Below are positions 7,493 through 15,027 of a stretch of 15,284 nucleotides of DNA, one piece after another (within the stretch, counting starts at the first letter, position 1; every line of letters begins with the position of its first letter). The translations under genes and the position numbers were made by a program. Under the pieces are notes generated by a model. That model did not search any database. It saw nothing but the letters and a program-made list of their open reading frames with translations, and was not told the DNA's origin. Origin of the DNA: Balneolaceae bacterium (lineage in GTDB: Bacteria; Bacteroidota; Rhodothermia; Balneolales; Balneolaceae); contig SLGL01000245.1 of the NCBI GenBank assembly GCA_007123785.1, forward strand, positions 1-15,284. The letters are read 5' to 3'.

Positions 7493-7502
7493 AATCATGA
7501 TT
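7493..7502. promoter_or_regulatory. Small palindrome upstream of fucD
   Basis: AATCATGATT is a perfect 10-base palindrome about 70-80 bases upstream of the fucD start, within the 190-base gap where the fucose-operon promoter should lie. It is a possible regulator site, but a 10-base palindrome also occurs by chance. No clear promoter hexamers were recognised. Confidence 0.2.
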
Positions 7503-7610
7503 AATGAAACGAAAGGATCAACAATAAATGGACCCGATTTTGCAATTTATTGAAAGCAATTCGATTCTTCAAAAAAACAAGAACATATTTGTCCTTCAAC
7601 ATTCGGCGTA

Positions 7611-8387
7611 TTATTTCTCCAGTACTGATAGCGTTGCTTTGTAACCTTCTTCAATCAGGTTTTCGGCTGTTCCGGTATCAGCCATGTTATAGGCACTGAG
7701 TTCTGGCTGTATCCACATCACTCCGTCAGCATCCCGATGTTCATTGAGCATTTTATGTTGAACCATACCAAGAGTATTCACGAGAACGTCAGCGATATTT
7801 TCCGGGCGTTTGTATTTTCGGTTGGCGATCAGGTCTACAGCGATAATCCGTTCAGCGCCCATTTCCCGAAGCGGGCTTATGGGAACATTTTCGCTGAGTC
7901 CGCCATCAACCAACAGCCTCTCTTCCCATTCAACAGGTACAAAAATTCCTGGCAGGCAGGTACTGGCCATTACAGCTTTGTAAAGGGGTCCTTCCTTCAA
8001 TACCACTTTCTCACCAGATGAAATATCGGTTGCGATCATTGCCAATGGAATATTGGCATTCTCTATATTAACTTTCCCGAGATCCTCAAGAATCCGTTTG
8101 CCCAGACGTTGATTACTGAGCATTCCCATTTTTGATAGCTTAAATGCAGTAACATCCAGCCAGTCGAGATCCAGTGCGATCTCTTCCAGTTTGTCAACAG
8201 AGGTTCCGAAAGCTACATAAGAAGCCACAAATGCACCAATACTTGTTCCTGAAATACAGTCTGGTTTCAGGTTTTTTTCGCGAAATGCTTTTAAAACACC
8301 AATATGTGCAGCACCCAGTGCGGCTCCCCCGCCCAGGGCCAGCCCTGTCTTTTTTTTCGTGCTATTAAAGAAACGGATTATGTTCAT
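7611..8387 (-). CDS. Patatin-like phospholipase / RssA-type hydrolase
   Basis: A 258-residue lipid acyl hydrolase fold with a Ser-Asp dyad. The oxyanion loop GGGAALGAAHIGVL is at residues 19-32, the nucleophile motif GTSIGA at 47-52 (Ser49), and the Asp motif VDGG at 160-163 (Asp161). These are the three patatin hallmarks, and the size fits the short bacterial RssA/YchK-like group. There is no signal peptide, so it is probably cytoplasmic or at the inner face of the membrane. The substrate cannot be told from sequence. The start is ATG at 8387. A perfect dyad lies four bases upstream of the start. It is divergent from pckG and probably a separate unit from the fucose cluster. Confidence 0.92.
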   Translation of the reverse strand: MNIIRFFNSTKKKTGLALGGGAALGAAHIGVLKAFREKNLKPDCISGTSIGAFVASYVAFGTSVDKLEEIALDLDWLDVTAFKLSKMGMLSNQRLGKRILEDLGKVNIENANIPLAMIATDISSGEKVVLKEGPLYKAVMASTCLPGIFVPVEWEERLLVDGGLSENVPISPLREMGAERIIAVDLIANRKYKRPENIADVLVNTLGMVQHKMLNEHRDADGVMWIQPELSAYNMADTGTAENLIEEGYKATLSVLEK

Positions 8388-8390
8388 GAT

Positions 8391-8407
8391 ATTTCTATGT
8401 TAGAAAT
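8391..8407. promoter_or_regulatory. Dyad just upstream of the patatin-like gene
   Basis: ATTTCTA (8391-8397), TGT, TAGAAAT (8401-8407) is a perfect 7-base dyad with a 3-base centre. It sits immediately before the start codon at 8387 and could be an operator or a 5' hairpin affecting translation. Confidence 0.35.
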
Positions 8408-8803
8408 GGATGTTAAGAATTCAAAATAAATATTATAAGAGGGTAAACATCAATATTTATTGTACCTGCTTCTTCTTGTGATGGATCCTGATCAGGGTTT
8501 TCACTATACCAAATCTGTTGTTTTTTGCAGAGATTACTTGCGTAGTCAAATAAACAAAAAAGTGGGATTTGCCAGTTTTGAATAAAACCTGGCGGGTCTC
8601 AAACAACCTACAAACAATTTAAAAGACCGCTACAAAGATTGTTCTGTCAAAATAATCATAACCGGACATAGCTGGGGGACATTCGGGGGATTACTTTTAA
8701 TCTCTTACTCTCCTCTTGCCTCAGGAAAATGTTTAATCTTTTATTACCTATAAAATTGACAGACAGAGAGTTATAAATAATCAATAACATAAACAAGAAA
8801 AAA
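8408..8803. other. Divergent intergenic region before pckG
   Basis: There is no gene in this region. It holds AT-only inverted arms (8425-8434 and 8452-8461), a hairpin GCCAGTTTT/AAAA(c)CTGGC at 8571-8593, and a small G-rich patch with GGACAT twice (8664-8669 and 8677-8682). TTGACA at about 8756-8761 is followed by an A/T-rich stretch but lacks a well-spaced -10, so the pckG promoter is not fixed. Confidence 0.5.
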
Positions 8804-10648
8804 ATGACGAACTCAGCACCCACAAAAAATAAAGAATTGCTAAAATGGGTACAGGAAACTGCAGAACTCACTAAACCTGAAAATACTGTATGGTGTGATG
8901 GTTCACAAGAAGAGTATGACCGTCTTTGCCAGGAAATGGTTGATGCAGGAACCTTTATCCGCCTGAATCCTGAAAAACGACCTAACAGCTTCGCTGCGTT
9001 TTCCGATCCTTCGGATGTAGCCCGTGTTGAAGACCGTACCTATATCAACAGCCTTCGCAAGAGTGATGCAGGCCCAACCAATAACTGGGAAGATCCAAGA
9101 GAGATGAAAAAGAAGCTGCGAAAGCTTTTTGACGGTGCTATGAAAGGCCGCACAATGTATGTAATTCCTTTCAGTATGGGGCCTCTCGGATCACCCATTT
9201 CCAAAGTTGGTGTCGAAATTACCGATTCACCCTATGTAGTGGTGAATATGAGAATCATGACCCGAATGGGACAATCTGTACTGGATGTATTGGGAAATGG
9301 CGATTTTGTGAAATGCCTGCACTCCATTGGTGCTCCGCTTGAGCCTGGTGAGGAAGATGTGCCCTGGCCCTGCAACCCCGATACAAAATATATCTGCCAC
9401 TTCCCCGAAGAAAGATCCATTATCTCCTATGGTTCCGGATACGGCGGAAATGCACTGCTTGGTAAAAAATGTCTTGCCCTGCGGATCGCCTCCACGATGG
9501 CCCGTGATGAGGGCTGGCTGGCCGAGCACATGCTCATTTTAGGCGTGGAATCTCCGCAAAAAGAGAAAACCTACGTGGCCGCTGCCTTTCCAAGCGCCTG
9601 TGGTAAAACCAATTTTGCAATGATGATACCGCCCAAAGGGATTGATGGCTGGAAGATTACCACCGTTGGTGATGATATTGCCTGGATCAAAAAAGATGAT
9701 AAAGGTCAGTTGAATGCGATCAACCCCGAATCCGGATATTTTGGTGTGGCACCAGGTACCAATTACGATACCAATCCAAATGCGATGGAAAGCATCGCCA
9801 CAGATAGCATCTTTACCAATGTGGGGGTCACCCCCGATGGGGATGTATGGTGGGAAGAGATCGGCCATGAGTGCCCTCCCGGAACTATTAACTGGAAACG
9901 GAAGGAGCATGATCCCGAATCGGGAGAAAATGTTGCCCACCCAAATGCACGTTTTACAGCTCCGGCTGCAAACTGCCCGTCTATTGATGAAAAGTGGGAA
10001 GATCCCGCCGGTGTGCCGATCAGTGCATTTATTTTCGGCGGACGTCGAAGCACCACTGTACCCCTGGTTTATCAGAGCTTTAACTGGAACTTCGGTGTGT
10101 ATGCCGCTGCCACAATGGGCTCGGAAATGACCGCTGCGGCTTTTGGCGACATTGGGGCTGTACGGCGAGATCCGTTTGCCATGCTCCCCTTCTCGGGTTA
10201 TCACATGGCCGATTACTTCAACCACTGGCTACAGTTAGGGAGAACTCTGCCGAATGCACCGCGAATTTTCTCAGTTAACTGGTTCAGAAAAAATGAAGAG
10301 GGCAAATTTATCTGGCCCGGATTTGGTCAAAACATGCGGGTTCTGCAGTGGATTGTAGGACGAGTGCGTGGAAAAGCTTTCGCCGTGGAAAGCCCGCTGG
10401 GATGGATGCCCCGTTACGAAGACATCAACTGGAAAGGAATGGAGAATTTTACACGGGAAGATTTCCAGAAGCTGATGTCAGTTGACCGCGAAGCGTGGAA
10501 AAAAGAGGTACTGAGCCATGAAGAACTCTTCAGCAAGCTCTATGACAAACTTCCGAAAGAATTTCTCTTTATGAGAGAGTTGTTGCACTCCAGCCTCTGG
10601 AGATCTCCGGAGCACTGGGAACTGGCCCCTGAACGGCCTGTTTTATAA
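8804..10648 (+). CDS. pckG: Phosphoenolpyruvate carboxykinase (GTP)
   Basis: Converts oxaloacetate and GTP to PEP, CO2 and GDP, the first committed step of gluconeogenesis, in the cytoplasm. It is full length at 614 residues. The kinase P-loop with the mobile-loop Cys, AFPSACGKTN (261-270, Cys266), is typical of the GTP-dependent class. YGSGYGGNALLGKKC (209-223), GDDIAW (289-294), GYFGVAPGTN (311-320) and FGGRRSTTVPL also fit. It is unrelated in sequence to ATP-type PckA. The start is ATG at 8804, preceded by an A-rich stretch rather than a strong ribosome binding site. It stands alone, with a long 5' region and its own terminator. Pyruvate or lactate from oxidative fucose breakdown could feed gluconeogenesis through it; that link is inference. 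Confidence 0.98.
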   Translation: MTNSAPTKNKELLKWVQETAELTKPENTVWCDGSQEEYDRLCQEMVDAGTFIRLNPEKRPNSFAAFSDPSDVARVEDRTYINSLRKSDAGPTNNWEDPREMKKKLRKLFDGAMKGRTMYVIPFSMGPLGSPISKVGVEITDSPYVVVNMRIMTRMGQSVLDVLGNGDFVKCLHSIGAPLEPGEEDVPWPCNPDTKYICHFPEERSIISYGSGYGGNALLGKKCLALRIASTMARDEGWLAEHMLILGVESPQKEKTYVAAAFPSACGKTNFAMMIPPKGIDGWKITTVGDDIAWIKKDDKGQLNAINPESGYFGVAPGTNYDTNPNAMESIATDSIFTNVGVTPDGDVWWEEIGHECPPGTINWKRKEHDPESGENVAHPNARFTAPAANCPSIDEKWEDPAGVPISAFIFGGRRSTTVPLVYQSFNWNFGVYAAATMGSEMTAAAFGDIGAVRRDPFAMLPFSGYHMADYFNHWLQLGRTLPNAPRIFSVNWFRKNEEGKFIWPGFGQNMRVLQWIVGRVRGKAFAVESPLGWMPRYEDINWKGMENFTREDFQKLMSVDREAWKKEVLSHEELFSKLYDKLPKEFLFMRELLHSSLWRSPEHWELAPERPVL

Positions 10649-10673
10649 TCAAACATTAACCTGAATAGCTGAT

Positions 10674-10715
10674 AGCCCCGGTTTGAGAGTACAAGCCGGG
10701 GCTTTCTTTTTTTTC
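10674..10715 (+). terminator. Strong Rho-independent terminator of pckG
   Basis: AGCCCCGG (10674-10681) and CCGGGGCT (10696-10703) are perfect arms that extend inward by three more pairs including a T-G pair. A long T-rich run (10703-10715) follows. It begins 25 bases after the pckG stop. Confidence 0.93.
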
Positions 10716-10869
10716 TTAATACGAAAATCTACCCCCGGAATTAACTCAGGTTCCGCAAAATGGCGAGTTAGTGGCTGCAAAATAGATTTCATTTAAAAGT
10801 GAGAGATATTTTTCATGTTATCACTTTTCATATACAAAAATTGGTTAGACCGGATTTCTCAGCAAAGGC

Positions 10870-10962
10870 CCTGCATCGCAGGACAGGCAAAGAACTTTTC
10901 ACTCTTTCGAGGCGGGTAAACCATTCTTTCAGGCCTTGCTCGTCTGCCGAAAATCGGCCCGC
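10870..10962. repeat. Structured patch with three nested or adjacent stems
   Basis: CCTGC ATC GCAGG (10870-10882) is a perfect small hairpin. GCGGG (10912-10916) can pair with CCCGC (10958-10962), overlapping GCCGA AAA TCGGC (10946-10958) by one base. The patch is richer in G and C than its flanks. It could be a short dispersed repeat or a structured RNA; nothing in the window distinguishes these. Confidence 0.35.
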
Positions 10963-11039
10963 TAAACCAGTACTCCGTTGTCGTTTATTACAGAATTAAA
11001 CATATTATAAAAATGAAGGCCTATTCCTAAATGGATCAT

Positions 11040-11099
11040 GACGTCCTCCCTGGTTGGGTTAAAAGTTAAAACTCAAATCTAAGTGAGGATGTCCTTTTT
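11040..11099 (+). terminator. Terminator-like long stem before the racemase 3' end
   Basis: A 12-position stem pairs 11040-11051 (GACGTCCTCCCT) with 11082-11093 (AGTGAGGATGTC), with one G-T pair and one mismatch. It encloses a 30-base loop and is followed by C and five T residues (11095-11099). On the plus strand this looks like a terminator or the end of a small transcript. pckG already has a strong terminator upstream, so its purpose is unclear. Confidence 0.4.
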
Positions 11100-11301
11100 G
11101 TAAATATCAGGTTTGTTCGGGACAGGCGTGAATCGAAATGCGGGTTAGGATAGGAATTGAAGCTTCCATCCTGGTTCGAAAAAAAACGGACGGAAATTGA
11201 AAAACGACTTCAGGAGCTGTGACCGGATGATGTTTTTGCCAACTCTCATTTATAGGATATCATCCTGTTTTTTGTTGCAAACAATCACTTACCCGAAAGT
11301 C

Positions 11302-12459
11302 TCACGCTACCGCAACCCTGGGGATGGCTGCCGGCAGCCGGCTCACCAGTTCATTATTGATGGCATTGCTAAACTCAGAAAATGACCGAATACTGATTAC
11401 ATGGTTTTTATGACGCCCAATAAGAATGACTTCATCACCTACAGAAGCATCTTTAATATGGCTAACATCCACCATAAATACGTTCATATTGATCAAACCC
11501 ACTACCGGTGCCTTCCTTCCCCGAATAATAACTTCGCCCCTGTTTGACAGCGCTCTTGGATACCCATTACTATAACCAATTGGTAAAATAGCAATTTTCA
11601 TATCCTCAGGCGCCTGATAGCTGGTTCCATATCCAACGAATTCATCTTTCTTCAGTTCTTTGATATGCATCACATCCGTTTTCCAGGTCAGAACACGCTT
11701 TAAGGGAGCATCCCTGTTTTTATCCGTTTGCTGTAAGTGAAGATTATAGATATCCGGGCTGGGCCACATTCCAAACTGAGCCGTTCCCACACGTACCATA
11801 TCCATCACTGTATCCGGGAATACAAGTGCAGCGGCTGAAGAAGCGGTATGCCTCAGTTCCGGGAGATAACCGCTGTTTTGAACCTGTTTATACATCTCTT
11901 CAAACTTTTTCTGCTGTTTGGCAACCCGAAACTGGTTAGACAGGGACTCAATTCCCGCAAAATGTGTACAAAATCCCTCAAACTGTAAGTGGTCACTGTT
12001 ATTTTTCAAATATTTCAGTGCTGATGAAAGCCCGGCCTCATCAAGTCCCGTTCTGTTGCCGCCGGTTTCCACTTCAAGATGTATTACTGCTTTTTTGCCC
12101 AGTCTTTCCGCCACCTTCTTTGCCCCTTTCAGCCGGGAGACATCAAACACAAAAAATTCAATTCCATTTCCAATCACCCATTCCAAATCTTCATCATAAA
12201 GTATGCCCATAATCATTATAGAACTCTCGTTTTTACAGACCTGGTTTACCTCCCAAGCTTCATAACTGGATGCAACAGAGAAATGCTTCACCCCTGCCTT
12301 TTCTGCCATCGGAACAAAAGTACTGATTCCATGCCCGTATGCGTCTGCCTTCACAACCGAAGAGAGTTCAGTCTCATGGCCAATTTTTTTTCGGATGAAA
12401 TTAATATTCTGTTTTAATGCAGACAGACTTAGTTCAATTCTTGATGAGTGCCGAACCAT
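11302..12459 (-). CDS. alr: Alanine racemase-family PLP enzyme (specificity uncertain)
   Basis: A fold-type III PLP racemase of 385 residues. The PLP lysine is Lys37 (SVVKADAYGHG) and the catalytic Tyr is Tyr277 (VGYGTSY), matching Tyr265 of Geobacillus Alr. Arg136 (GGNRTGL) and the PLP-nitrogen Arg223 (MVRVGTAQFG) are present, as is PIGYSNGY with Tyr296. Several usual residues differ. The gate Tyr354 is Asn369 (AINNEL), CMDQ is NMNV (324-327), and ANSAA is ASSAA (206-210). In Geobacillus Alr, changing Tyr354 to Asn is known to raise activity on serine, and VanT serine racemase carries Asn there, so D-serine or broad activity is possible. The role may be D-Ala supply for peptidoglycan or another D-amino acid. 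The start is ATG at 12459, 80 bases after the 660-residue gene on the same strand, so the two may share a transcript. Confidence 0.88.
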   Translation of the reverse strand: MVRHSSRIELSLSALKQNINFIRKKIGHETELSSVVKADAYGHGISTFVPMAEKAGVKHFSVASSYEAWEVNQVCKNESSIMIMGILYDEDLEWVIGNGIEFFVFDVSRLKGAKKVAERLGKKAVIHLEVETGGNRTGLDEAGLSSALKYLKNNSDHLQFEGFCTHFAGIESLSNQFRVAKQQKKFEEMYKQVQNSGYLPELRHTASSAAALVFPDTVMDMVRVGTAQFGMWPSPDIYNLHLQQTDKNRDAPLKRVLTWKTDVMHIKELKKDEFVGYGTSYQAPEDMKIAILPIGYSNGYPRALSNRGEVIIRGRKAPVVGLINMNVFMVDVSHIKDASVGDEVILIGRHKNHVISIRSFSEFSNAINNELVSRLPAAIPRVAVA

Positions 12460-12539
12460 TCTTTGACAATATATAATTAGAATTTCAGATGAATGTTTCT
12501 ATGATAGCCTTGGACAATTGTATTCCAGCGATCATCGTA

Positions 12540-14522
12540 TCAAAATGTATATCCTGCCGGTTCCATCCACTGGTACGATTCACCCCAGCTATTTTTGGCC
12601 AGTTCATATACTTTTTGATATTCAGTTTCATCAACTCTGCCCAGATCGTCCAGATCCGACTGGTTGAAATGAAATGCATACAGCCTGGATGCAAACTGGT
12701 GAAATGGGAGTGAGGATTCCCCCGGCCGCTCCCCGTTACCTGCTACCGTTGGCCTGATATTGTCCTGCCAGCGCTGACGCCCTTCGTTATTCGGGTTCAG
12801 AATAAATACCCGAACTTGCCCTTTTACTTTACGAACCCGAAGGATCGAGACAGCATGAAAACCAATCAGTTTACCGGTTGATGAGGTCAGAAATATACCC
12901 ACCGGATTGGGATAGGCCAGATCGTGTCCTCCATTATAGTCGGGATGATGGGTGATATAAAATGTTCGTACAAATTTTTCATAATCCTTGATCGAGTTGG
13001 TCAGATAATCATAAGCGGAAATAAAACCGGTCGGTATCCAATGACCGTACATCGCCGGATTCACCCATTTATGAGCATCATCGGCCCGGTTTGCTGCCCT
13101 CTTCATCATTTCATTATAGATTTTGTCGAGATGTGGCACCAAAACAATAGATACGGCATCCAAATTATAATCCAGTTTTTTGGCAAGGCCAAGAGTCAGT
13201 TCCTCCGATTTAATCAGGTTACCTTCAAACCGCATCCAAAGAGTGTTCGATTTTGCAGCACTCTCGATCATCCGCAACAATTTACCGGGGGCATGGCTGC
13301 TCCAGAGACTAATGCCCCTGGCCGACTGACAAGTAGGATTCCAGCCCTGGCCTACCCCAAGCGGCTGGCCCAGAATACCGAGACAATCTGCGACCAGGAT
13401 ATATTTCGGTTCTAAACTGCTCTTCGGTTTTGATTTTTTAATGAGTTCTGCAACATCGTCATCCATTTTCAAGCCCAGAATTCGCTGCAATCCACTTTTT
13501 ACGGGCTGATGTGAAAGGAGCGAACGTTCAAGCAGTCTGGCAAGCCCATAACAGGAGCGGGCTGTATCAGGATGGATAACGGTGCGAATCACCTCGCTCA
13601 CAAATTTTTTATGCTTATCAAGTTCTGCCTTTCCCACATTATTCAACCCCAAAGCCGCTTTAATCAGACTTCCTTCGTTGGCTATATGCCTGAGCAGTAC
13701 AGCGTGATAATTCACAGACAAGCCGGTTTCTTGCATTGTATCTGAGAGCTCTTCACACTCTTTTACTATCTCTTTTCTTGTCGCCTTTTTCAGGTATGCA
13801 TCGTATTCATTAATATCTAATTCACCGGCCTTCTCCGAAGGAGCATAGACTGCTTCAACATAATGGAGTAATCGCTGATCCTCTGCCTGATCTGCTGAAA
13901 GCCGGATTTCATTTTTTATCGTGGAGATCATTTCCAAAACCCGATCGGTAACAACAGGGCGTTGTACACAGATTAATTCAATCTCTTTTGCCAGCCGTCC
14001 TTTAATATTTGCTATCGGGATTTGAGTGGTTAGAAACTTGAACAGAGCATCTATTTTTTTTACCGTTTCTTTTTTTAGTGTACGGTTCTCTTCTGTTTTG
14101 GCCGGAAATAAAAGATCCAGGTTATTGACCAGCGCTTCATCCAAAAATGTGCGGGCCTTCCCGGATGGGTATTTTTTATAAGTAAGGATACCGTTTGCGA
14201 TCGCGAGCATTCGCAGTTCGCTCAAAATTTCAATAATAGTAGTTTGGGCTCCTGCTTTCAGAGTTCCCCCGACAAGGGACGGAACCAGTTTTGCAGGATC
14301 ATCCCACATGGTATCCTTAAAAATACCGGCTTCAACAAGCTCCTTAATATGGTTATATAAAAATTCAACACCCTCCTTACTGTCTGTAAGCAGATCCAGG
14401 CTGCTCAGCAGCTTCTTCTTATGTTCTTCGGCCAGGAGCGGGCTGGCGCCGGAGAATGCTTTAAGAGTTTGAAAAAACTTCTTGCTTACGTTTCCTGATA
14501 TAGAGTTACTGCTAATTTCCAA
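12540..14522 (-). CDS. 660-residue protein of unknown family, possible papain-like cysteine peptidase fold
   Basis: I do not recognise the family. Residues 1-370 are mostly helical in appearance and lysine- and leucine-rich, with no signal peptide or membrane segment. The C-terminal third carries a possible catalytic set. Gln392 and Cys398 (GQGWNPTCQSARGISLW) are six residues apart, as are Gln19 and Cys25 of papain. His556 lies in IGFHAVSILRV, like the papain HAV strand. The Asn could be Asn576-579 (ILNPNNEGRQRW) or Asn644 in KNSWGESY, which reads like the papain KNSWG motif. The catalytic role is inference; the gene being real is supported by its length and even composition. The start is TTG at 14522, the first start after an in-frame stop nine bases upstream. 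No ATG occurs before residue 72. It is followed by the racemase gene. It could be an intracellular peptidase, a transglutaminase-like enzyme or an effector. Confidence 0.8.
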   Translation of the reverse strand: MEISSNSISGNVSKKFFQTLKAFSGASPLLAEEHKKKLLSSLDLLTDSKEGVEFLYNHIKELVEAGIFKDTMWDDPAKLVPSLVGGTLKAGAQTTIIEILSELRMLAIANGILTYKKYPSGKARTFLDEALVNNLDLLFPAKTEENRTLKKETVKKIDALFKFLTTQIPIANIKGRLAKEIELICVQRPVVTDRVLEMISTIKNEIRLSADQAEDQRLLHYVEAVYAPSEKAGELDINEYDAYLKKATRKEIVKECEELSDTMQETGLSVNYHAVLLRHIANEGSLIKAALGLNNVGKAELDKHKKFVSEVIRTVIHPDTARSCYGLARLLERSLLSHQPVKSGLQRILGLKMDDDVAELIKKSKPKSSLEPKYILVADCLGILGQPLGVGQGWNPTCQSARGISLWSSHAPGKLLRMIESAAKSNTLWMRFEGNLIKSEELTLGLAKKLDYNLDAVSIVLVPHLDKIYNEMMKRAANRADDAHKWVNPAMYGHWIPTGFISAYDYLTNSIKDYEKFVRTFYITHHPDYNGGHDLAYPNPVGIFLTSSTGKLIGFHAVSILRVRKVKGQVRVFILNPNNEGRQRWQDNIRPTVAGNGERPGESSLPFHQFASRLYAFHFNQSDLDDLGRVDETEYQKVYELAKNSWGESYQWMEPAGYTF

Positions 14523-14653
14523 TTGAGTTTATTTTCGTTGATTACATTTCTGAAAAATTATACCAAAACCGTTCGGGGTAACATTTCATTGAATCAGATG
14601 GTGGCTGAATGTATCATAAAATGAGAACAATACCTTTGTCATATCCAGTTTAA

Positions 14654-14666
14654 ATTATCGGATAAT
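14654..14666. repeat. Odd-centred palindrome TTATCGGATAA, copy 1
   Basis: ATTATC, G, GATAAT is perfect with 6-base arms around a single base. The 11-base core recurs at 14929-14939, 274 bases away centre to centre. This may be a paired regulator-binding site or part of a repeat. Confidence 0.5.
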
Positions 14667-14712
14667 ATGTCAATCTATAAACTCTCCACTCATTTGAAGG
14701 AGGCCATTTTAT

Positions 14713-14724
14713 GATTGGCCAATC
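14713..14724. repeat. Perfect 12-base palindrome
   Basis: GATTGGCCAATC reads the same on both strands. It lies about 190 bases upstream of the 660-residue gene's start and is a possible operator. Confidence 0.35.
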
Positions 14725-14804
14725 CATTTTTTTATACACCCGGAACCAATAACTAAATCGTTTGAACACCCATAACCTTATACTTTGTCATTGAAACCTG
14801 TTAT

Positions 14805-14823
14805 CGCAAGCGTCTCGCTTGTG
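14805..14823. repeat. CAAGCG/CGCTTG hairpin
   Basis: CAAGCG (14807-14812), TCT, CGCTTG (14816-14821), extended by a G-T and a C-G pair to eight pairs. It is a compact GC-rich hairpin in AT-rich surroundings, of the kind seen in REP-type intergenic repeats. Confidence 0.5.
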
Positions 14824-14904
14824 CCCCTCCCCATGTAGCCTTGGCATCAAAAGAGAACTGGATAAGGAACTTTTCTAATCGCCCGATATTTTATCATTGT
14901 CATA

Positions 14905-14952
14905 ACACCAGGTGTCATTAATACTAATTTATCGGATAAAGGCCTGACACCT
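14905..14952. repeat. Nested dyads with TTATCGGATAA copy 2 in the loop
   Basis: AGGTGTCA (14910-14917) and TGACACCT (14945-14952) are perfect 8-base arms. Their loop contains TTTATC G GATAAA (14928-14940), a second perfect odd-centred palindrome. ACACC A GGTGT (14905-14915) adds an alternative stem sharing the left arm. The result is a cross-shaped or switchable structure. Confidence 0.5.
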
Positions 14953-15027
14953 TTCAACAGAGTATGCTGATTATTTTTGAAATAACGAGCAAAACCTGTT
15001 AGGTCTCAGTTAACAAGTAAACACACA

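Larger units (their letters stand above)
10716..11301. other. 586-base intergenic region with several hairpins, no gene
   Basis: This lies between convergent pckG and the racemase gene. Short open frames here have no recognisable protein features. Inverted arms are AAAAGTGA/TCACTTTT (10795-10802 and 10821-10828), a more GC-rich structured patch at 10860-10962, and a long stem at 11040-11093. It is possibly the remains of a repeat element. No transposase motif is seen. Confidence 0.5.
14523..15027. other. 505-base palindrome-rich intergenic region
   Basis: There is no gene between two minus-strand genes. It must contain the 3' end signals of the right-hand gene and any promoter of the 660-residue gene. 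It holds at least five dyads, listed separately. No clear T-run terminator or promoter hexamers were recognised. Confidence 0.6.

Noticed and set aside
8656..8871. 71-codon minus-strand frame with a hydrophobic stretch, overlapping the pckG start
   Set aside because: Hydrophobicity comes from AT-rich leader DNA; there is no motif, and it conflicts with the pckG 5' end.
9539..10225. 228-codon minus-strand frame within pckG
   Set aside because: It is long, but it lies wholly antisense to well-conserved pckG sequence, with no motifs of its own.
10799..10999. 66-codon plus-strand frame after pckG
   Set aside because: It covers the hairpin-rich patch, has no ribosome binding site and an Arg/Cys-rich translation typical of non-coding DNA.
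12924..13415. 163-codon plus-strand frame antisense to the 660-residue gene
   Set aside because: The opposing frame is four times longer and has coherent composition; this one has no domain features.
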